Origin: Trichoplax adhaerens
Lineage: Eukaryota > Placozoa > Uniplacotomia > Trichoplacea > Trichoplacidae
Assembly: GCF_000150275.1 (NCBI RefSeq)
Contig: NW_002060946.1
Span: forward strand, 1,450,202-1,514,201
Reading direction: 5' to 3'
DNA: 64,000 nt
The notes beneath the pieces were generated by a model that saw only the letters and a list, made by a program, of their open reading frames with translations, was not told the origin of the DNA and made no database searches. The position numbers and the translations under genes were made by a program. Of the stretch, positions 40,701 through 53,134 are shown one piece after another (within the stretch, counting starts at the first letter, position 1; every line of letters begins with the position of its first letter).

Positions 40701-43700
40701 GAGTATAAAATAGAAATAATTTAGTTATTTTTTAATCTATCGTATCTTATTTCCTTTTAACACTTTAGGTGAATGTCGAAATTTGCAAGATTTAAATTTA
40801 TCCGACTGTTACAACTACAATGTGCGTTAGATCAAATTTTAATTAAGGTCATGAATATGATCAAAATTTTATATTCTGTATCTACATATCTTATTGATAC
40901 TAGGACGAATTAATGCACTATATTGGAACTGGATGTAAAGTTCTCTTATATTTAAACTTATCACAATGTGATTTAACAGATGCAACGTTAAGATCACTAT
41001 CAAGGCAAGTCTACTGATTGTCTAAAGTACTGCAATGGATTGTTATATAGAAAAATAGTGTACAACTTATCAAATTTTCTCTATGAGTATCTATTCTTAT
41101 AAATAATTTATCGTAATTGTTACTATTAAAATATTCTAGATTTTGTACCAATTTACAATATCTGAGTATGGCCTATGTCAACACATTTTCGATCAAAGGA
41201 CTTCAATATTTAGCTGCTGGAAAAGGATGCCGAAAATTATCCTATTTAGATATATCAGGATGTACACAAGTAATTGCTTACTTTAGTACAGCTAATTAAA
41301 TACCAATATTTGTAATTTTCTCAATAGATATCATTGTTGATAAAAGTCAAGTGAAATATTTACCACTGTATCAAGCTAGGGCTTTAAGTTGCTTAAATTT
41401 TTGATTAATATAGGTAAATACGGATGGTATGAAATTTATCGCTGAATGTTGCCCATTTTTAAATACAATTTTACTGAACGATTTAGCATCTTTAAAAGAT
41501 GAAGCTATAATGGTAAATACATTTATAAGGCCATTAATTTACGTAAGATAGCATATCCTGATATAAAGTCTAGTAATCCTTAATTTATTACTTTAATAAA
41601 CATTTTAAACCGTTCAATTTTTGAACGGATTGTTACATATCCTAAATATAATGTTTTTAAATACATTTAAAGATATGATATTTATCTATGCAATTGTATC
41701 ATCATTACGAAAGATTATAGACTATGAGTTAATCTCTTATTTTATCGCATACTATTATTTCAGCAATTGGTTAATGGATGTCGTAACTTAAGAGCAATTT
41801 CACTACAAGGAACGAATTCTCTATCTGATCATAGTTTCCAATACATTTCCCAGCTTAAAAAATTACGAAAGCTTCGCATAGAAGGTAGTTATTAATACAC
41901 TATCTTAAATTGATTATTGCTGTTGCAATTTTATACTGAAATAGTACCGTATCTAATGTAGAAAATGATTTCATTTTCCTCTCGACAGTAAAATTATAAC
42001 CTTTGTATGAATATTTGCAATTCTAATTTTTAATCATGGACATACTGTCTAAATCTTTAGGAAATAACCTTATAACGGATACCTCCATTAAAGCTTTAGG
42101 AAGGAACTGCCTTGAATTAAATCATATTTATCTTGTCGATTGTCCAAGATTAACAGATTTATCAATCAAAGCCTTAGCACCCTGTCGACAATTAAACTAC
42201 TTAAATGTAGCTGACTGCGTAAGGTACAAATTACATTTTCACAAAAAAATTAAATATTTGTCATGAAAAATCGCAACAGCTTTAATGCACTTGCAATAAT
42301 AGTTTATTTTATGGATAAAATTTAATACTTCTTATATAGGATATCAGATACTGGTGTGCGTCATGTAGTAGAAGGTCCAGCGTCTTCCAAACTAAAAGAG
42401 CTTAATCTATCAAACTGTATAAGAATTAGCGATGTAACTCTACTTAGAATAGCACAAAGGTACTACCTTAATAAAGTTATAAGCTATATAAATGCTCTAA
42501 ATAGCTAAAGTAGAAAAAGGAGCAGAAAGAGAACTGGCAATTCTGTAAATTTTAAATCACATTTTTTCCCAGGTGTACAGAATTACAGCGGGCTAGTTTC
42601 TGTTTTTGTGAGCATGTCACAGATGCTGGAGCAGAACTTATGGGAGGGTTGTCCAATTTAGTTTCAATAGATCTATCAGGTTGCTTTATTCAAGATCAAG
42701 GCTTGATGGCTCTTGGCAACAATAGCAAATTTCGTAAGATTGATTTGGCTGAGTGTAGCACAATTTCAGATTTTGGTGTACAGGTGTGTGACTCTCTAGC
42801 TAATACTGTTCTTTAAATTTGTGAAAGACAAACTTTAATCACATATAAATTATCCTAACAATCCTTCGTTAAATTCTATATCTTAAGAGCACTATTGTTG
42901 AAAAATTAATGTAATGACTCAAGTAAATATAGATTTATTGTATTATTGGATCCTATAATTTTCATAATGTAAAATATTGGTAATACGATATCGTAATTTA
43001 AAGTAAGATTTAACGTGATAGTCATTACTTACACTGATAGCTGCCCCACTAAAATTGATAAGCAGTTCGTAATATAATTTTTACCTATATTTCTATAGTA
43101 CATATTATCACTATTTTATAAATACATTTTAACGTCTTTTTTCTGAGATTAATCTGATAGCGTAATTAATCTATCCAGTACTATTTGGATAATATGCTGT
43201 ATAATTTACATTCATGAGATGTAACTCATATAATTCTCAATTACAGAGGATGTGTCAACATTGCCGAGACTTACTGTCTTTGGACCTATCACACTGTGTA
43301 GTAAGTACTATATCTATCTAAATCAATTTTACTTAACTTCCAGATACGAACTTGCATTACATCGTAACGTAAAATCTGAAAATTCAATTTTAAACTAGTT
43401 AATAACCGATAACGCCGTTAAAAGCATAGCATTTTGCTGTCGACTTCTTAAATCGTTAAAATTAGGAGGTTGTTCACAGGTAAAAATGATCTTTATTTCT
43501 CAAATTTCTAATCAACAACCACCTAAACATAGCTAATAGGGTATAGATACTAGCTATTCTCTCTAAATTTGTTACATTATTTACAGCTAACTGATACCAG
43601 TGCCCAATATATATCTGGTGTATTGCGATACTTAGAAGAGCTGGATATGTCAGCGTGCTCCCATATAACGTAAGTTCATCAGATAGCGATAAAGGATAAT

Positions 43701-44041
43701 TGCTACTAAGGATTTAAAAATAACTTATTTATTTAATTAATTATTCATTCAATCATTCATTTCAGAGATAAATCACTGCGATACATCCGAAAAGGGTGTA
43801 AAAAGCTAAAGAAGTTAACACTCTTGTACTGTCGCAACATCACAAAGTACGCCAGCTTCTTCTTATTATATACAATTTCTAACACAATGATGTTGATTGT
43901 ACTTAGTTTAGCTAACGCAAGTTTTGAATAAACTTTGCTTTTAACAGAAGTGCTATAACAAAGGTACAAGCCACAGGAATAGAAGTTATTTATAGTACAG
44001 CTGATGCCTCTACATTCTTATCATCGAAACCGGACCGTTAA
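37713..44041 (+). CDS. FBXL13: F-box/LRR protein 13, dynein regulatory complex subunit 6, 22 exons, 778 aa
   Basis: Likely nexin-dynein regulatory complex subunit of motile cilia. Exons: 37713-37790, 38699-38805, 38903-39002, 39137-39204, 39286-39406, 39822-39920, 40017-40151, 40283-40410, 40520-40629, 40769-40821, 40904-41004, 41140-41269, 41414-41512, 41764-41884, 42061-42223, 42340-42459, 42573-42783, 43247-43300, 43399-43479, 43587-43669, 43766-43846, 43948-44041 (2337 bases, all phases agree). Order: helical DPELWFYLKKHKML / LSGLIVECPEDPKGF; basic Trp-rich region (GWKLFHQYQK, RVLLAWRNV) as in human FBXL13; F-box at about 225-270 (LSLLPRALAIKIFSYLNPLD); then about 17 leucine-rich repeats (LQYLSMAYVN, LSYLDISGCTQ, LVSIDLSGCF). 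Intron 11 has a GC donor (CAAG/GCAAGT at 41005); the GT three bases on breaks the frame. Confidence 0.95.
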
Positions 44042-44228
44042 CTGTCTATACAAATACATATACATGTTTATACGAATATATCTTTATAGATACATACAAA
44101 TTAATGAGATACCTCACAAGAAAATGAAAATTTAAGCAAATTACGATTGTTATGATTATTTCATTCCATCGACCAAACTTTATTTCTGTCTTGCACAATA
44201 GCAAGACAATTGTAAATAAAAATACTTT

Positions 44229-44234
44229 AATAAA
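44229..44234 (+). promoter_or_regulatory. Poly(A) signal of FBXL13
   Basis: AATAAA lies 188 bases after the FBXL13 stop. Cleavage 10-30 bases further on would fall inside the last exon of CDC123 on the other strand. Confidence 0.55.
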
Positions 44235-44246
44235 ATTTGGATCAAT

Positions 44247-44252
44247 TTTATT
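44247..44252 (-). promoter_or_regulatory. Poly(A) signal of CDC123 overlapping its stop codon
   Basis: On the minus strand TGAATAAA reads as the stop TGA (44254-44252) whose last base is the first A of AATAAA (44252-44247). If used, the 3' UTR would be only about 15-30 bases. Confidence 0.5.
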
Positions 44253-46824
44253 CAAATTTCATCATTTTCCATCTTCTTCGACATCTATAGTGTATGAATA
44301 TGGTGTGACTTAAAAATAACAACGCTATAATAACATTACTACAAAATATAATGCACGCCCCAAAAGAAACAATTACCAGCTTCAGATACTCCACGAGTTG
44401 ACTAGCATTAACGTTGGAATTTGCCTCCGCGATGTCCTAAAAATTTACCAAGTAATAATATCATATTAATAAATATTTAGCTACCGTATAATAGGACGAG
44501 ATTGCAACCTTAAAATACTTCCTAACCTATATAACTATGCAAAACTTACCAGAGGTACTTTAGATCTTAGATATGGATTTGAAGCAATCCCATGAGAACC
44601 TTCAATGCATCTAAATATAACGATCTATCCGTATAACGGTAATAGCAAATTCTCAGATATCATACATATATACGTATGTTTAATATAAGGTACAGGTTAC
44701 AGTATTAGTTAAACCTGGATACGAGATTCTTGATCATCAATCGGACATTTAACCCTGTGGCCTGTGTCGGATTATCAGATAGACAATAAGGTTAGTACGA
44801 TAAAAAAAGTTCATCAGAAAATAACTCAAAAATGATTAAGTACAATTCAGACCTGCTAATGGTTGGCCGCTAGTTAATTCACTCCATTCAAATAATGCTG
44901 TATCAGTTAAAGTGTTGAATGGATTAAAGTCGACCAAAGTGATCGAATTCTAATACATTTAACAATATGAGTATCGTTAGTAGAACAATTTGCTAAAATA
45001 AATTATGCGTAAATCAAGATTATGAAAATTACCTTTTTTCTTCTATAAATATCTATAACATCTAAATTTTTTAAATAAAATAAAATATGATCACGTCGAT
45101 ATTACTGTTATGAAACTCTTAAACAACGCACAGTGTATTGAAAAATGCATAAGTACTAACAATTCGTTTCCGTAAATTTTTCCTTTATATTTTTATAAAA
45201 GAATTTTGCTATATCATGGCAACACTCTGTCATAGTAGTAACCATAAATGGATAATAGTTGGATATATCTCTTTGGCTAATCGCTGCATGAACAAAATTA
45301 ATAGGTTTGGTATCAAAATCTTTACATTCCTTTCTATATTGTTCATAAATTTTACATGCCTATAATGTTGCCATCGCGAATAAAACACCTGTATTCCATT
45401 CCACCAGAAACTTCTTGCCATTTTCTTAGTATAAGCTTCGGCGTAGTCGTATTGGGTAAAAATGAGTTGAATATTAGCTCAAGCGCTTTATTAATTACGA
45501 ACATAAAATTAACGAATAAGATAAGTAGTATTACCTCATAGCCAGAAAAATCTCCAGCAGGATTTTGGCAACCCTCAAAACTAAGATGACTAATAGTTAC
45601 ATCAACAGTAGTAAGCAAAGAGACACATTAGGCAACACTTACGGTTTCGTAAGATCGTGGCCAACACGATCAGAACTCTTTAACAACAATGTTATGTCTT
45701 GAAATGTTGAACATTGAAGTGTACCGTTATGTGAAATCCAAGCGGCGTCCTAAAACCAATTGATATAGAGTCAACTTTAAGTACGTTCACGGAATATTAA
45801 TCGTGAATTATAACAGTAAATAGTTAGACTAATCGGCGCTACAAATATCACACCATTGTAATACCTGAGGTGAACTCCAATTAAGTTTCGGAAATACATA
45901 ACCGCCGAGTTCTCGGATGTGTTGATTAACATCTTCTTCCAGTTTGGGAAAAGTAGGGATAGGCTATAACATTAAGCATAGAAAAGAATTTGTAACTACA
46001 CAGATACATGAGGATTTCCGATACTAAATATGAGCAGTGCTTACCGCTGTAGTATCTTCATCATCACTTGCATTATTCCACTTGGATAGCAGTTGAAGTG
46101 GCAAACATGTGATCGTTATATCCATTAACATTAAATTCATCCGTTATCATTTAGTCATAAGAGGATACTAATCACATCAATATTCCAAGCCGCATATTAC
46201 CTCATCGCTCAAGTCAGAATCAGATTCGTCTCCGCAGGTATAGCGTGTTGATGGTTGTGGGCAGCTAGGCAATGCAATTCATTAGAAATTGAGTAGCGTA
46301 ATCATAGATTACACAATTCCATTACTATAGTTTCAGCAATTTATCCTGTAAGTAACATACGCTTGAGGCAAAACCACACCGTCTGCATTGAGGTAATTAA
46401 TAAATTCAATAGGCAAAGGAACAACTCGGCTAATAATAACGAAGAAACAAGGATTAGTTTTCAGCATGTAGAATCTACTAAATCTCATTTAAAGTGAGTG
46501 ACAGGTGATATTATGATTAACTCGAGGCTTAGCTTCGTATCGTTTACTGCACTTTTATGAGTAAATGACGATACACAAAGTCTCCTCTTTACCTGGTAAT
46601 AGTTAATCTGCGAAATTTAGGATACCAAGACGAAAACGAACAATTTAATACCTATCAATCATGACAAATAGTCAAGATTATTAACGTTAAGGTAACTCAT
46701 AACCTTTCAAGCCCTATACATATCATCATTAAAGACAATTTAAAGTAACTAAAATAAAAGAAAGCTGAGTTTGTTGCAGCTCCAATCTACTGTCAAATCT
46801 TACATGCTGAGTTGATGTCTCCAT
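44252..46824 (-). CDS. CDC123: CDC123 (D123), eIF2 assembly chaperone, 16 exons, ~342 aa
   Basis: ATP-grasp-like chaperone that binds eIF2-gamma and promotes eIF2 assembly, in the cytosol. Exons (-): 46804-46824, 46593-46651, 46361-46429, 46201-46264, 46045-46080, 45865-45963, 45643-45749, 45535-45589, 45360-45435, 45161-45283, 45033-45061, 44853-44949, 44715-44754, 44550-44610, 44377-44436, 44252-44284; 1029 bases in phase (human 336 aa). Signatures are [34 protein letters not shown], an acidic ESDSDLSDE tract, [58 protein letters not shown] and [11 protein letters not shown]. Exon 13 is uncertain: acceptor 44755-44756 keeps frame, but the alternative at 44762-44763 reads [11 protein letters not shown], which looks more family-like but shifts the frame. 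Intron 9 needs a GC donor (G/GCATGT). Confidence 0.93.
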
Positions 46825-47421
46825 TGACGTCAAAATGATCGAAATTCTTAGTCTATCCGGCAGTCTTGTTCTTCTTAAAAGGCTATCACGTAAATCCTAC
46901 AAGTTACTCTTCTTCTAAGGTAGGTATCGTTGATTCCAATATAATCGAGAGAGCTATTCGCTAATAAGGCTAGCAGCCATTTGGTTACCTTGGAACTGCA
47001 ATACGGTTGAAGCTCCACAAGGTCTGTAGTACTAGTACCGTAACCGTACCGATGCGATCTTACCTCTGTATAGTATACTATTCACGATCTTCAATTCTAT
47101 ACTAACATGATGTATATGGTTAGTGAATCCCTACTGTATATCAGGAATCTACAGTTCTACAGGAGTCAGCTGAGTGGTTGGCATAGCTGCAAAATGGAGG
47201 AGTAAATATTACAAATTATATGGATTATATAGGGCAAAAGCATTATAACTGGCATGGAAGCGACAGAAAAATAACCCTGTACGGAAGGTATGAGCTATAC
47301 TCGAAACATACTCGATATTTTAAACTGAAAGAAGCTAGAGAATACGAATCTTGAAGGTGCAGAAATCCACAGCTCAACAAGGAAATAACAGCTCGGACCA
47401 ACCTGCAATCTGTAATCAACT
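46825..47421. promoter_or_regulatory. Divergent upstream region of CDC123 and VEZT
   Basis: 597 bp between opposite start codons, with no coding content seen. It contains taccgtaaccgtaccg and similar GTAC-type words near 47036-47052. It is likely to carry both promoters. Confidence 0.45.
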
Positions 47422-50400
47422 ATGGCTGATAATTCTGTTCTTTTTAAGGTAGCCATATTTATAACTGAAAATGCTATTAAGTATTATGATGTACAAGCTA
47501 TAGATTAAGATTCGATGCAGTTAGAGATAACATCATATCGTTACAGGATATTGCAAAAGGCTAGATAAAATTTAACCTTGTTACTCAGATGTTTGTATCC
47601 TTTCTTGTAGGGTTCTCCTCTACACCAATACTTGGAAGGTATTGTAGTAGCATTGATCAGATTTTTCTTCTAACATGATTGTAATGTTTTACTTTATATA
47701 ATATTTTGATGCTACCTCTATCATATCTTTAGGAATCGAACATGGTCAGCAACTTGACGTGGAGCCACGCTCATTAAGTAACCAGTCGAAGGTACAAGAA
47801 AAACAACATTCTAGATTGGCCGTTATTTATGTAAGTGATAGTTATTCTGCTATTCCTATCAATTCAAATCTTACGTGAAGTAATCCTTCCATTGCTGAAA
47901 TTACATTAGTATTATATCAAACTACTGTGGCTGGCACTACGGCATGAAAGCACCAAAAGACAGCAACAGTTACATAATAAATTGGTTAGTAAGTCGTGTT
48001 ATTATCTTGCTTATCCATCTTATTAATCACTTGATCAACTGCAAATTTAGATAGAAAATGGTAAATACACTTGCATAGAACTACTACTTAATAATGATGT
48101 TCTACTGGAGGAAGATGAAGATATTGTTAGGCAAATAAACTCAAACATATTTGATAATTTATATCTCAAATGGAATAAGGTAAATATCGACTATATTGAC
48201 CACATTTTACAGCATGTATAAGTGATCCATCCAATACGCCTATTTAGCAATGCATATTTACTATCATTTAAACTTATTATATATTTTAGGTGAAATGGAA
48301 TCAAGAAATTGAGAAGGAATCTATAAAGATTAGGCAAGTACTCTGCGTCTTGAAACCTTACCTCAGAAAGCATTTTAGCCTTGAAATTAGCAAAGCTCTT
48401 AGTTTGTGCTTTAAAAGTTAATTTAATAAACTACTTTCTGCAATAGAAATTTATACATTCGTTGGCTTTCTACCTGCTTTTCCATTGGTCTAGCCTGTGC
48501 AATTGCGTTATACTTTAAAAGCTCCTTATTTTTTGGAACCTTAGCAATCCTGTCCTTATCGACATTTGCCTTTCTTGTCCTGGGCTACTTTATCTATCGG
48601 TTGCTATGGGTAAGCTAAGCTTTCAGTACTTATTAGGAATAATAGAGTTCATAAAGTGAAATATTCTGTTACGATTTAACTTCCTAATGCGTACAAAACT
48701 TAAAAAATATTTAGCAGGAAAAATATACTAAAGTGGCGCAAGACCAAGATTTCACCACCTTAGAGAGTGCTATCAAAACTATCGAAAATTATATCGCATG
48801 CAGTAAGAAAGTCGTTCGATTCATTATGGAAATGGAAGTCATTTCTCGTGGATTTACACTGTAATTCAATAGAATAAATGTTCTCTCTTGAATTGCTAAA
48901 CTAGTCCTATCCGGATATAGGATCATTATTGTCACGCATCGAATGCGCTATTGAAATGAAAAATATTTTGCTTTACAGACTAGGTGATACTATACCACCT
49001 ATAACCCGAATTGAACTAAAATCCGATCGACGCCAGTGTAACCATCTGCGTCAAACTCTGTTTATGATATCTTTAAAACAGATTATTGCTATTCAAGAGG
49101 CAACTAATACTATTGTAAAAAGGTAACTATATTTAAATCGAATGTACTACTCTTAGATTTGTTTTCTTCCTTCATGCGTGATGTGTAATACATTGCATCT
49201 TACGTAAATATAACGACATTATTAGTATAAATACGCTGCTATCACTCAATATTAATTAGATATGGACTTGGAGCGAAACTGAATAATCTCGACATTTGCT
49301 GTCCTATACCTTTATGTGAATTGGGAATAGTGAAATCTGCTCAGGTTGTATAAATTCTTCTAGCTTATACGTTAAATGAAGAAATTTCTTCACTTCAGTA
49401 AGATTATAACGGGAAAGTTCATCAGTAGTCTTACAATGTATCAAAATAATTGTTTTACCGTAGAATGAATTACTTTCCTTAGAAGAATATCAAGAAAATA
49501 CTGACCATTTTTCCTTGCAATCAATAAAGGCAAGTTGGAATTAATACGGTCATTCATGGTACAATAAAGGCTAACATTTAATGTCGTTCCTATAGGCAAT
49601 GAGATCTCTCTGCTATAAGCAGTTTTCAGAATTCTTTTGTTGTTTGATACAAGCCTGTATAGTGTCAGGTTAGATCCGCGATTTTACTTTCCCTTTGAAC
49701 GCTTACTACTGTAAATACCATAACTCCATAATGATATTATACTGTCATCCTTACACATTGCAGACACTGCTCTACGTCAAATCTTTGCCTGGCGTATTAT
49801 TCATGAGTTGGTTGATAGCATAAAAACCTCATGCAAAGATCTGGCCGACTCTATGGAAACACAAAAATTAGCCTTCAGTGGTAAATATTATTTTGTAATC
49901 ACTTAGTAGTTGCATGTGTTCGCTGCTGGTAATAGTGCCCAACAAGAAATAAAGATAAAAATTAGCACCCCTTATAATTAATGTACTAGTTCGCTTATTA
50001 AATGCTGACACTGTATCGATTTCGACCTGTAGCTGCCAAAAATAGATTGTCAAGCAATTATAGTAGCGACAACCAAAGCAACACGGCACAAAGTCAGTTA
50101 AGCCAATCAATTAGGAACTTTCGTCTTCATCTTTTGGCTACTATTAACAGGTAGATTTTTTAGCCTGATAATGGTACCTACAATTTGATTTCCGTTTCAT
50201 AATGTAGTTAAATATATAAAAACATGCAAAAATCTTTATAATAATATAGATTAGAGCTGTTTGAAAAGTGTGTAAAGGCTTTTGATGATAATAAGGAGCA
50301 AATTAATTCAGATAATTCCGCAACGGAAGGTAGAATACATACCGTGTCAATATACTTGTACGATATACTGTGCAGATGAAAGGTGATGCTTACGTGAAGT

Positions 50401-51383
50401 AATTACATCAAACCTGGTATTGTCTTGATATAACCATTTAGGTCTGTATAATCAAATCACTATGGATATAAATTCAGCACGCGATTGCTGGAGTTTTGCT
50501 AAAACTACAGTAATGAAAATTCTAAACAAACCGATCGAAGACCCAGGTAGGATACCGGTGAATAGTTCTACAAATACGTTCGTAACTTTGAATATAAAGA
50601 ATTTTCTCTTGAATATCTGCCTGTAGAATCAAGAAGCCAACAAGATGGTAACGAAGAAACAGAAGGTACTTGACAATACAAAATTGCGATTACATTATAG
50701 GTAAGCTTAAAATAGACAGAATATATAAGTATATGAATTCTATAGTGGAAATCCCAACGGGACTCTCTTCAATTAATACTATCATTGCGGAAGAAAACGA
50801 AGACAAGGTAATGAGGAACTACTACACTTAAAGCTTCTGAAAAATCTTTAACATAATCTAAATCTTGTACACATATTGCTTGTCTATGCTATTTCAGGTT
50901 TACGAAGCTTACATAACGAAGAAAGATATGGTGTCTTTGCTAGAAGGGATTGATAATTCTGTTGAGGTAGGAAGATATGCAATTATTACAGTAGTAAGTT
51001 ACTCAAGTCTGATCGACGAACTGGTCGTATAATGTTGAATAATGTAGGATGTACAAAAAGAACAAATATCGAATACGGCATTAATGAATGAGCTGCAAAA
51101 TGTTTTAAGAGACCGAGTTGCTGAAAAAAATTCTCCAGCGTATGCTGTTACTGAGAAGGTTAAACGAGACTTCATTCCTGCCACAGAAAACAAACACTCT
51201 TATAATAATGAACGAGACAGATGTTTGGTTAATATCTTTTCTGGTACCGCATCAAGTGACGATTTATTAACAAATTCTAAATTGATATCATCTATAAATG
51301 CTATCCATGATGGCGGTGCATTTACGATCAAACAAGACATCATTGGGGACGAATCGGATGACGAAACAAACTCTACGGATTAA
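47422..51383 (+). CDS. VEZT: Vezatin, adherens-junction membrane protein, ~19 exons, ~668 aa
   Basis: Vezatin links cadherin-catenin junctions to myosin VIIA in animals. Exons: 47422-47448, 47611-47638, 47733-47830, 47910-47984, 48051-48179, 48290-48333, 48447-48609, 48718-48860, about 48905-49122, 49260-49344, 49464-49533, 49764-49880, 50033-50150, 50250-50329, 50442-50546, 50627-50665, 50746-50807, 50898-50966, 51048-51383. The start MADNSVLFK/GSPLHQYLEG matches the vertebrate N-terminus (NSPLYQYLQDLG). Exon 7 encodes two membrane helices (LACAIALYFKSS, LSTFAFLVLGYFIYRLLW), followed by the family hallmark MEVISRGFTL, then PIPLCELGI, NTDHFSLQSIK and a helical, acidic C-terminus. Intron 6 has a GC donor (TTAG/GCAAGT). 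The exon 8/9 join is one base out of phase. Confidence 0.9.
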
Positions 51384-53134
51384 TGAGACTGTCATATATT
51401 ATTTCTTGTTTCTTATCACTTTTATTTATAATTGAATATTCCCTTACAAGAACCACGAACGTTATATCAATTTTACCCTGTTTATGGCACTGCACTGCAA
51501 TTTACAAACACATGTTATATAACCTTCGAATTTAGCAGTTGAATCCTGATCGTTTTTTATTTTTCATGTATACAGATTGAAGACTAATGTATTTATTTTT
51601 AAATAATCTAAGATTATATTGTTGTTTTTACTAAAATTGAGTACAATAGAGTCCGCTGGATTTAATTTATGTAAAATGTTTCGAAATTGCAGTTGAATCA
51701 TTACGTAGTAATCGGCAGCCCTGCATGACTGGATTGCCACTTTAAACTGATTTAACATTATAGGTTCAATATTTAAGAGTAATTACGATGTAACATGGCT
51801 TGAGATCTTTAGCATGGTGAAAGTTGATTGATTTATTGACAAATTTTTTTGCTAGCACCTTGAGTAAGATGGATATATTGAGCGTTGTATCATCGATCTT
51901 ACTCGATAACCTAAAATTACAACCTGTAAAGACTTAAAATAAACGGATAAATCTGTAAAGGTCCACTTCATGCAACGTCGCTTTATTATTGATTAGACTA
52001 TAGAAGTGTCTTGATTCATATCTGCGTAGTACCTCGTCAGATTATGCGTTTTAATATCATATTCGATAGCCTTTATTCACAGTAAACAGCTACTGCCTAG
52101 AATTTTAACTCTTGCTTAGATGCTTATTCATTAATTTTTGGATTACAGAATCAACGTATAACTATCATATTGAATGAAATGTAGCTAAGCCAACTCAAAT
52201 GCTGTGTATTTTAAATATTAGGCACACTCATACATAAATAGGGTTATACTGATTAGACTCATAGAGCAATTTTTCGCACAAGGGCGTCGTAATACGGCTT
52301 CTAACTACTAGATGAATCCCATAGTTAGAATAATTCAGTTAATTAAAGGGTTCCAGTTCTGAGAATTTTGCATAGTATGAAATATTTTAGCGTACAGAAG
52401 TTATCCCAGGCATATACAAAGGCTACATTTGTAATGATAGGACTGCTCAGGGAGGCTTTTTAACCTTAAATAGTATTCTGACATAGCCTTAAACTGTTAG
52501 ATCAAAGCTTTTCTCGGGTGATTTCATGGGAGAATATAACATTCTGAAACTACTTGTACACTGTACTCATGAACCCCTAGACTACAAATTTTATTATATA
52601 ACCATTCCTATACAATGCAGAATGACAGAAAGTAAGAAGGATATAGATATCGACTCTAGTTTAAAAATCTTTGACTTCTATAATCCATTACCAACAATAT
52701 TAATAATACAAGTCTAAACGCGAAGTTTTTACGTTAATCGATAAATAGGCCACAATCTTCCAATTTTAAAATCCTGAACAATCCGCGTATGTTTACACAA
52801 TCACTAATTTGATATATATATATACATGATACGAATTTAAACCGCAGAATTATACATATAATAACATTTAACATAGGTGTATATCCTGTCATACGCGTAT
52901 ATGTTAAAAAAGATCGAAATAAAAAGTCTTAAATTGCATGTAAACAGAAAGTTCCGCATTGAAGTGCGATATTAAAAGTCAAACATCGGATAACCTATGT
53001 TAATATTTTTAGGGTCGTTATTTTAATATAATTTCAGAGAAATCCAATCTAAGTAAAAACGAATTTGAAATAAGAAATAAAACGTTTAATTTAATTTAAT
53101 ATCTTGGACTTAGATTGAAGGGGTAAAATCCATT
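51384..53134. other. Intergenic spacer between convergent VEZT and the coiled-coil gene
   Basis: AT-rich, 1.75 kb, no supported exon. ORFs at 51564-51758 and 52526-52717 are unrecognised. A (TA)n-like run lies near 52810-52830. Confidence 0.55.

Noticed and set aside
49530-49540. Possible GC donor (AAAG/GCAAGT) in vezatin
   Set aside because: Phase of the next exon requires the GT donor at 49534 (GCAA/GTTGGA).
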